From Epichloe hybrida (Eukaryota; Ascomycota; Sordariomycetes; Hypocreales; Clavicipitaceae): a stretch of DNA of 64,000 nucleotides. The stretch spans positions 1 to 64,000 of the forward strand of contig JAFEKR010000086.1 in NCBI GenBank assembly GCA_019022495.1, written 5' to 3'. The notes below the pieces were generated by a model. The model was not told where the DNA came from, searched no databases, and was given only the letters and a program-made list of their open reading frames with translations. The translations under genes were made by a program, and so were the position numbers. Shown piece by piece: positions 56,682-64,000 of this stretch; position 1 is the stretch's first letter; each line of letters begins with the position of its first letter.

Positions 56682-57335
56682 TCAATGGTTGTCCAGCTCA
56701 CCTGGCAGCTTGTTTCCAGCTAGACGGAAGGCATCCCGCACAATCTGCTCGTGAATGCGCCCCTTGATTTCAAACAACACCTGGCTCACGGCCATCCTCG
56801 TTGCCCAGTGATCGAATGAACCTTTTCCCTTACCCATACGCATCTGGAAGAATGTTAAAAAGACTTGGAGCCTCGTCCCCTTGACTACGCGCATAGTGTT
56901 ACTCACCTCATTTCCGCTGACGTACACACCGACGTTACAGCACTTCCTCTTGTACAGTCGGTACTTCTCGCCGCGAAGACGGACCTTGATTGTGTCCTCG
57001 GCCATCTTCAGGTGCTTAGCGCTGATTCTCCTGTGGTGATCGGTCATGCGAATGCCATAGTCTCCCCAGATGACTGTAGTCCCCTTGGTTGAGCCCCCCG
57101 TGGCAACTCGAGGTCGGCCTTTGGCCATCTTCTTCTTTCGATTTAGACTTGGTTCCAGCCATGTTCCGAAAACAGGGGATGTGGTCGAAAAGGCTCGGAC
57201 ATTCAGCCGACGAGCAGCCTCGAGGGTTTTTGACTGCCGCAGTACGGGGGCTCGAAATTGTCTCAAAGACGTCGATGTGCAGAGCCTCAGGCGTTGGAAG
57301 GCACTCAGAAAGGCCGATGGGTTGGTAGCCGCCAT
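56682..57335 (-). CDS. MRPL16: Mitochondrial large-subunit ribosomal protein L16 (uL16m)
   Basis: Exons are 56907-57335 and 56682-56843, giving 196 residues. The intron (56844-56906, donor GTGAGT, acceptor TTCCAG) is 63 bases with no in-frame stop, so an unspliced reading gives a continuous 217-residue frame. Splicing restores GNEMRMGKGKG, the conserved L16 glycine-rich loop. An Arg/Ser/Leu-rich N-terminus of about 55 residues looks like a mitochondrial presequence. The L16 core follows: KGTTVIWGDYGIRM, RRISAKHLKMAEDTI, then HWATRMAVSQVLFEI. The final GRIHEQIVRDAFRLAGNKLP is characteristic. It shares a 455-base divergent promoter with RFC1. Confidence 0.95.
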   Translation of the reverse strand: MAATNPSAFLSAFQRLRLCTSTSLRQFRAPVLRQSKTLEAARRLNVRAFSTTSPVFGTWLEPSLNRKKKMAKGRPRVATGGSTKGTTVIWGDYGIRMTDHHRRISAKHLKMAEDTIKVRLRGEKYRLYKRKCCNVGVYVSGNEVSNTMRVVKGTRLQVFLTFFQMRMGKGKGSFDHWATRMAVSQVLFEIKGRIHEQIVRDAFRLAGNKLPGELDNH

Positions 57336-57790
57336 TGTGTTGCGGTTCGGCCATAAATAGAGGCTGTTATGCCATATTTTGGCCAGGACAAGCTCTACAA
57401 AATCTTCCCCAGTTTCGCAACCGGCCAGCTGGACCCCATTGCACCAGGCAAGATAATAGTTGCCGCCAGATATTCAAGGCTGCACACCACAGTCTACAGA
57501 CCCACAGTATCGACGCTGCGCTTGCCGGGAAGCAATTAAGCCAGGTCACGGATGTCGCGTCAACTTCGCGTGCACAAATGGTGGACCGGAGCTGCAACCA
57601 GTCAGTGGGTGCACGTCACTCGACAATTTCTCGGCTGCTTCCCGACTGCTTCCCGACTGCCTGCCTAGACATTTCGAACCGTGCAGTTTAAGGCAGCATC
57701 AGTTGATGACCGCAAGAAGACCGATTGCGTCTCTTTGAGCTGAGTCTTCTCGGGCATTGGCACTCTCATCCCCGTCATTCCATCAGCGCA
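57336..57790. other. Bidirectional promoter, MRPL16 / RFC1
   Basis: There are 455 bases between divergent starts. It holds the ACGCG pair listed separately and a duplicated CCCGACTGC at 57640-57660. No gene was seen. Confidence 0.65.
57556..57571 (-). promoter_or_regulatory. RFC1: Paired ACGCG (MCB-core) elements upstream of RFC1
   Basis: Two CGCGT words (ACGCG on the minus strand) lie 11 bases apart, about 220-235 bases upstream of the RFC1 ATG and in the same region as the MRPL16 promoter. The arrangement is like that upstream of RFC5. Confidence 0.45.
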
Positions 57791-60700
57791 ATGCCTGATA
57801 TTCGGTCGTTCTTTGCCCCCAAGGGCGGTGCAGCTCCCAAATCAGCCCCCGTCAAGAGTGAAGATGTGCCCAAAGCGAAGCGAACAAGTGAGATAGTCAT
57901 CGATTGCTACCGGAGTGCTTACGAGACTCTAACACACAATAGAGAGCCGAAAAGTCGTCGAAGATAGCGATGAAGAAGAAGTAGTGTATGTGTTTACCGC
58001 TGACCATCACTCTGAGAGCCTTGCACTGACTGAAATCAGGGACAATAAACCAGCTGCCAAAGCGGCACCAAAGAGGAAGAAGACGTATGTTTATGTGAAG
58101 TTCATCGCACTCTGGAGGTCATTGCTAAATGGAGCGTAGAGATTTGGAACCAAAAGGAGTGGTAATATCTGCAGATGCCTATTTCGCATCAAGCAAGACA
58201 GACACGAACCCAAAACAGTCGACGCCAAAGAAGAAGATGCCGCAAAGGGCCAGCTCCAAGGTGAAAGCCGAGGAGGAACTCGCCGTGAGATCCAGTCCGC
58301 GGAACAAGATGCCAGTAGTAAAAGCAGATCCCCCGCTCCAAAATGGCACAACCACCAAGAAGAAGGCTACAACTGCATACAAAAACTACCATGAAGATGA
58401 CGACGAAGATGCATATATGGACGACGCAGAGCAAGATGGAGACGACATATTCATGGCTGACATCAAAGGGCAAAGCAAACGTAAGAATGACGAGTATGCG
58501 GAGGAAGAGTCGGAAGAGTCGGAGGAAGAAGTTTTACCAAAGGCCAAGAGAATCGAATCTCGCGGCCAGAAGGTCGGCAAAGCAGCAGGTCATCGGACTG
58601 CTTCTACTACCAGCAAGAAACGCAAGTCTCCGGTCTCCGAATCGGAGGATGAGGAAGAAGAAGATTTGCCCCGAAAGAAGCCAGCGGCAGCGAAGCCCCG
58701 AGCACCCCGAACGACGAAAAAGGCTGGTGAGCCCGAGGATGCGAAAATCCAAGACATCCTTGACAGTGTGGCAACTGTCCGGCCACCAACGCCGCCTCCT
58801 AAGGACCCCAATGCCAAATTTGATTGGCGAAAGGCTGCTGCTGGAGGTGGAAGTTCAGTTGCTCAGCCCATGACGGATATTGAGTTGCCCGATGGCCAAG
58901 AGGAGTGTTTATCAGGACTGTCATTTGTCTTTACAGGCGTACTACAGACGATCGGCCGTGATGGGGCTCAGGCACTGGTCAAGCAATATGGCGGCAAAGT
59001 GACGGGACAACCCAGTAGCAAGACAAGCTTTGTTGTGCTTGGCGAGGATGCCGGGCCGAGCAAGTTGGCGAAAATCAAGTCTCACGGCATCAAAACGATT
59101 GACGAAAACGGGCTCTTTGATCTCATTCGAAAGCTCCCGGCATACGGCGGATCAGGAAAGGGAGCCCAGAAAGCCCAGGAGAAGAAGAAAGCCGAGGAAG
59201 ACAATATGAAACGACAAATTGCAGAGATGGAAGCCGAAGAGGAGAAAAAGAAGGCCGAGGCTGCCAAGGCTGCTAAACGAGCAGCTGAAGCACGAGGAAC
59301 TGCTGCTCCATCCCAGCCTCCCTTACAAGCTCCCGTACAGCTCCTCACGAGTAAGTATGCGCCGACACAACTGAACCATATCTGTGGCAACAAGGCAGCG
59401 GTGGAGAAGATCCGAAATTGGCTTCGGAACTGGCCCAGGGCCAAGAAATACAACTTTCAACGTCGTGGTGCTGATGGGCTAGGCGGAGAAAGAGCCATTA
59501 TCATCTCTGGACCGCCAGGCATCGGCAAAACCACCGCTGCTCATCTAGCCGCCAAGTTGGAGGGCTACGATGTTTTGGAAAGCAATGCAAGCGACACGAG
59601 AAGCAAGAAGCTGGTGGAAGCTGGTCTAAGCGACTCCATGAATAACACGTCACTTTTGGGGTTCTTTGCCGGCGATGGGAAAAAAGTTGATGTTGCGAAG
59701 AAGAACACGGTTCTGATCATGGACGAGGTGGACGGGATGTCTGCAGGTGATCGTGGCGGTGTTGGTGCGCTCGCCAAATTCTGCAAGAAGACTGAAGTTC
59801 CTTTGATCCTCATTTGCAACGAACGACGATTGCCAAAGATGAAACCGTTCGATCATGCGGCTTTTGACATTAAGTTTCAACGACCCACGGTCGACCAGGT
59901 TCGATCGCGAATCATGACCATTTGCCATCGCGAGGGACTCAAGCTTCCGCCCCCAGTGGTAGATGCCTTGATTGAGGGAAGTAACAAGGATATCCGACAA
60001 ATCATCAACATGATTTCCACTGCCAAGCTTGATCAGTCGACCATGAGTTTCGACCAAGGAAAGGCCATGACCAAGGCCTGGGAGAAGCATGTGGTTTTAA
60101 AGCCGTGGGACATTTGCCAAAAAATGCTTGGCGGAGGTCTCTTTGCGCCTGCAAGTAAAGCAAGTCTGAATGACAAGATTGAGCTATACTTCAACGACCA
60201 CGAATTCAGTTACCTCATGATTCAGGAAAACTATCTGAGGACGAAACCAATGGCGTTGAATGGCAAAGGCTACACCAAGCGCGAGGAAAAATTGAAGGCT
60301 CTCGAGCTTTTCGACCAAGCAGCCCAAAGCATCAGTGATGGTGACCTCGTCGACCGTATGATTCATGGTCCCCAGCAACAATGGAGTCTTATGCCTACCC
60401 ATGCTATTTTCAGCACGGTACGACCTGCGAGCTTCATTGCAGGCCAGCTGATGGGGTCCAACTTTACATCTTGGCTCGGCAACCACAGCAAACAAGGCAA
60501 GCTGGGCAGGTTCGTCCGAGAACTACATTCGCACATGCGCCTCAAATCTTCGGGCGACCATAATGAGGTCCGACAACAGTACTTGCCCATTCTCTGGACA
60601 GAGCTTGTAGATCGGCTACAGAAGGAGGGCACGGATGCCGTACCAGAAGTAATTGAACTCATGGACAGCTACTATCTCACGAGGGAGGATTTTGATGCGA

Positions 60701-61155
60701 TTCAAGAACTTGGTGTCGGACCGATGATTGATGAGGAAGTTCAAATTGAAACCAAGACCAAAGCAGCTTTCACAAGAACGTAAGTCAAGAGCTGCTGCAT
60801 ATGATGACCGTCCCCCCCCCCCCAGCGCAAGCGCAGAAGGACTGACCATGTATTCTCCAGATACAACTCGATGAGTCATCCTGTACCGTTCATGAAGGCC
60901 AGCAACGTCGTTGCGCCGAAGACGCAAGCCAAGGAAGCCCCAGACCTGGAAGAAGCCATTGAAGAGGAGGACGACGCTGAAATAGTTGAACCAGTTGAAG
61001 CGGATGATGACGAGATTGACTTCAAGAAAGACAAGTATATCAAACAGCCCAAGAAGAAGCCTGCCAAGAAGGCCGCCAAAGCTTCAGCGGGCGATGACGA
61101 GGGAAACGACAGGCCAAAAGGACGCGGGAAGGCAAAGTCCAAGGGAAAGAAATAA
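57791..61155 (+). CDS. RFC1: Replication factor C subunit 1 (large clamp-loader subunit)
   Basis: This is the large subunit of the PCNA loader. Five exons are 57791-57887, 57943-57985, 58040-58084, 58140-60779 and 60861-61155 (introns 54-81 bases), giving 1,039 residues (yeast 861). It opens with MPDIRSFFAPK, a PIP-box-like QxxxFF variant, and a long charged, disordered N-terminus. A BRCT domain spans about residues 280-360 (LSGLSFVFTGVLQTIGRDGA, then GGKVTGQPSSKTSFVVLGED). The AAA+ module, about 430-640, has the Walker A site GPPGIGKTTAAH and Walker B LIMDEVDGM. The collar and RFC1-specific C-terminal helices follow, ending in a basic KKKPAKKAAK tail that is typical. It is divergent to MRPL16 and 1.7 kb from RFC5. 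Confidence 0.96.
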
Positions 61156-61946
61156 CATGATTATCCGTGCAACATGAGATGCTGTGAGCCGAATGAAACG
61201 CACCGGCACTGAAAATGTAACGACTGCATTTGTTCTTGGGCGCATAATAACGGGAGTGGCTGCGTCTCTGTATTACATGGGAACCTGAGATAGTTGTTGT
61301 ATAACGAACCGATGTTGACTTTTGCGGGTATTGAAACTGGAGCAATTTTACCTGATGAAGACGAATGGGCGCGCAGTTTGGATTTTCCACGGTCTAGTTC
61401 AAGGCTGCTACAATGCTCGAGTTTGAGCACAAGATGGTGTGAGGAGTCATGTTGACAAGAGGCTGCCCCTTGTTCTTCTTTTCCTTTCCCCTCGGGCGAT
61501 TCTCTCGAACTGACACATGGCAGGTAACACGAATGCCTCGATGCACTAGTGTACCGACGCCCCCCCCCCGGACATGAATGACTTGGAGGGAGGACCCGCG
61601 AGATATTCCCGAGTCTCTCGCATCTGTCGAGTTGTCGATGGCTGTCATGAGTGAAGAAGTCCAAGCGAGACGAAGCGTTTGCCAGTGCCACGGGCCGGCC
61701 ATTCATCAGCCGGCAATGAACATTGACACCTGTCGGTTGTCGCGTGGATCCCAAAGCAACCTTTCAAAAGTAAACATGGCTCGTACACAACTTGGACCTG
61801 CAAGACGCTGTGATGAGTTACTCACTCATTATCGCCTCATCATCAATCTCCAAACCGTTAGATACATCAGGACTTGTCCTTTGCCATCCCCGAGCATTCT
61901 CCCGGTTTCCCCGTCCATTTCTCTCTCATGAAACAAGACACGAAAC
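61156..61946. other. RFC1 3' region and promoter of the 461-residue gene
   Basis: About 790 bases with no supported gene. A C9 run occurs at about 61561-61569. Both flanking genes are on the plus strand. Confidence 0.6.
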
Positions 61947-63773
61947 ATGCTTTCCAAATCCCTCGGCGCCGCCCGCACAGTAGTCCGAGACGTATTCCGG
62001 AGTGCAGACAGCCGTCGCAACAGAGAACATTGCTGGACCGACTCGGCAGATGAGTGGGGATTAAACGCTGCTCGAGCAGAGGTGTCGAGGAAGCTTTTGA
62101 CAACAAAAGAAGGTTTGTCAACGACGTCGTGATGAGAAAGTTGTCACTGTTTGCTGATTGAGTGAGGTAGCATCGGACGACACGTTTTTCACGTCGCGTT
62201 CTTTTCAGAGCAACTTGACAGGTGCGGGGGTCTGCGATAGGAGTATACCGAATCATTAACTGATGGATGCGTCTTGTGCAGATGTAGACATACCTGCGCC
62301 TTCGGCGGACAATGCCATTATCAAGGATGGACCGCAGCGATATGTGCGAGATGTGAAGAGCGGTCCGGCCGTGCAAGAGACATATCTGGTGCTAGGTTCG
62401 TAGGAAGGAGTAAATACCCCCTTTTCAGGTCACTGCTCTGACGGCATGCAGAACGAGTATCTGGGTGTGATGGCCCTGGCCCTTTGACACATGCAGAGCA
62501 TCCCCATCCCGAGGAAGATGCGCGAGGGAATCGCCCGCGGCCTCGGATGGCAGCACCTGGGGCTGCTGACAAGGGACTCTGCGAGCCAGGAGAGGGAGAG
62601 GGACGACGAAACGGTGCCACGGCCTCGACATTGTTCGCATATAGGGCGATGAAGACCCGCGAGCAGGGGGGGAAGGCAACGAGGGAACATGACGCTGCGA
62701 CATGTCGCGAGCTGTGGGACATCGAGATTCACGAGACTCACGAGACTGCGATGGCAGATGCCGCCTCAGCACGAGCGGCATCAGACTTTACCAGTGAGTC
62801 AAGTCCCGTCCCGTCCCAACCGTCAATACATGCGTGCTCGCGTTGTGCCCTGCACTGACAACCCCCAGACAACTACGACATATCCGATGACGAGGGAGAC
62901 TCCCCGGGGCGAATCTCCCCTCGTACGTTTCGCCTCTGGGCCACGGGGTGTTGTTCCCAGCAGCAGCGTGGTCATGATGCCCAAGAAGACGTGCATCATC
63001 TCCCCGCCAGCAACACAGACATGGACGCCGGCTCAACTCCCGCCTCGTCCTCGTCACCGACACAAACACAACCCGCCCTCACAAACGATGCCTCAACGTG
63101 GTCGTCCGACTCGGAATCACTAGGTACGAGCCCTCGCCCCTCGCCCCCTCGCCCCCTCAAGTCAAGTTGAGAAGCACTTTTACTAATAAAAAGACGAAAG
63201 CACGCGCGAAATGGAACCACATCCTCCAATGGCAGCACAAAATGCCCCGTCCCCAACCGCAACCGCAACCGCATCCTTCATCCCCCGGCCAAGTCATCAC
63301 GCTCACAAACGTAACTTCCTTTCCTTTCCCTGCCCCCCCCCCCCATCCAAAACCCAACCCAGCTAACATAACAGCACCAGCACGACATCCTCTCCGCGCT
63401 ATCCCATCCGTCGGCGCCCCCCTTCCTATCCCACGTGCCCCTCGCGTCGATCCATTCCGCCCTCCGCACGCGCTACCAGCTCCTCGTCGACTCCCGCCAC
63501 GCAGAGACACGCATGGCCGACCTGCGCAACGAGGCACAAGCCAGGGTAGACGACCTCGTCGCCGGGAAAGCAAAAGCACCGGACGCGTCGTCGCGCACAG
63601 ACACATACACAGACGCAGGGACGGAGACGTCGAGAGACGAGATATACCGGCACGTAGAGGGGCATCTGGCCGACGTGGCCGACATGTATCGCTGCAGTCA
63701 GGCGCGGGTGCGTGCTTTGGCCGACGAGGTGGACTCGTTGATGGAGAGAGAGAGGGTGTTGAGGATGGGGTGA
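61947..63773 (+). CDS. Uncharacterised fungal protein with C-terminal coiled coil
   Basis: Six exons, 61947-62112, 62282-62395, 62452-62793, 62869-63123, 63201-63310 and 63375-63773, give 461 residues. Every junction keeps frame. Intron 4 carries a perfect TACTAAT branch. The last acceptor could instead be six bases later (63381), since the nearest branch is close. The N-terminus is basic (MLSKSLGAARTVVRDVFRSA). The middle is acidic and low in complexity, with a conserved-looking NNYDISDDEGDSPGRISP. The C-terminal 150 residues (AKWNHILQWQHK, LASIHSALRTRYQLLVDSRH, then TRMADLRNEAQARVDDL and ADEVDSLMERERVL) are helical with heptad spacing. I do not recognise the family. A structural or adaptor role is only a guess. 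Confidence 0.68.
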
Positions 63774-64000
63774 AGTAAGGATGTGTTTGGATTGATGGGA
63801 GGCTTCGTTATTTGCATGCTTGAACGAGAAATGGACTGACTTGCCCTTTAACCCCGTCTGCCGTCTGCCGTCTGCCGTCTGCCGTCTGTTTGCATGCTAG
63901 ACCTGACTTGAGAATACGTCTGCGCCGTCGTCTTGAATCTGCGTTGCAGTATTCCGTCATGAATTTAACCCTTGACCATCAGACATGGACACACGTTGTG
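63774..64000. other. 3' intergenic end of window
   Basis: This is downstream sequence of the 461-residue gene, including the CCGTCTG array. The next gene is not reached. Confidence 0.6.
63854..63888. repeat. 7-base minisatellite (CCGTCTG)
   Basis: Five perfect tandem copies of CCGTCTG, about 80 bases downstream of the stop codon of the last gene. Confidence 0.95.

Overview
The window is nuclear DNA of a filamentous ascomycete, most likely a sordariomycete in or near Hypocreales. Evidence: short introns (about 50-200 bases) with GT..AG ends and CTAAC/CTGAC-type branch sites; fungal families such as a Zn2Cys6 regulator, an Ssn6 corepressor and an ADM-B-like ADAM protease; and an AT-rich block decayed in the way repeat-induced point mutation (RIP) decays transposons. 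The order-level placement is an impression from protein sequence and from intergenic words such as TACGGAGTA. It was not tested by any search.

Layout. Bases 1 to about 4,850 are an AT-rich, gene-free island. Its right part still shows a stop-riddled Gypsy-type integrase, followed by an apparent LTR fragment to about 5,045. From there to 64,000 the DNA is ordinary euchromatin with 19 protein genes: DENN/C1 Rab exchange factor (+), DUF726 hydrolase-fold protein (-), DNA polymerase iota (-), a disordered SP/TP-rich protein (+), anthranilate synthase TRP2 (-), a 162-residue unknown (-), a Zn2Cys6 transcription factor (+), ribosomal protein L3 (-), the TPR corepressor SSN6 (-), a tiny glycine-zipper membrane protein (+, tentative), a TMEM115-like Golgi membrane protein (-), the LisH/WD40 corepressor subunit SIF2/TBL1 (+), a 111-residue conserved small protein (+), an ADAM metalloprotease (-), acetyl-CoA synthetase (-), RFC5 (-), mitochondrial L16 (-), RFC1 (+), and a 461-residue unknown (+). 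A degenerate F-box fragment lies between acetyl-CoA synthetase and RFC5.

How the genes relate. Most are single-copy housekeeping genes with no operon-like logic. The one functional grouping is at 54.9-61.2 kb, where the large (RFC1) and smallest (RFC5) clamp-loader subunits flank MRPL16. The upstream regions of both RFC genes carry a closely spaced pair of ACGCG pentamers, the core of the MluI cell-cycle box. A translesion polymerase (iota) lies 37 kb away. Two corepressor components, SSN6 and SIF2, also fall in the window, with no sign that this is more than chance.

I rebuilt exon structures by hand by matching splice sites to reading phase. For every multi-exon gene the exons sum to a whole number of codons. 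The least certain models are the 37.5 kb small gene, the C-terminus of the Zn2Cys6 factor, the fourth intron of SIF2 and the last acceptor of the 61.9 kb gene. No tRNA, rRNA, CRISPR or clearly new multi-gene system was found. The most unusual features are small proteins, micro-exons, A-tract splice acceptors, promoter minisatellites and a hairpin preserved inside the RIP island.
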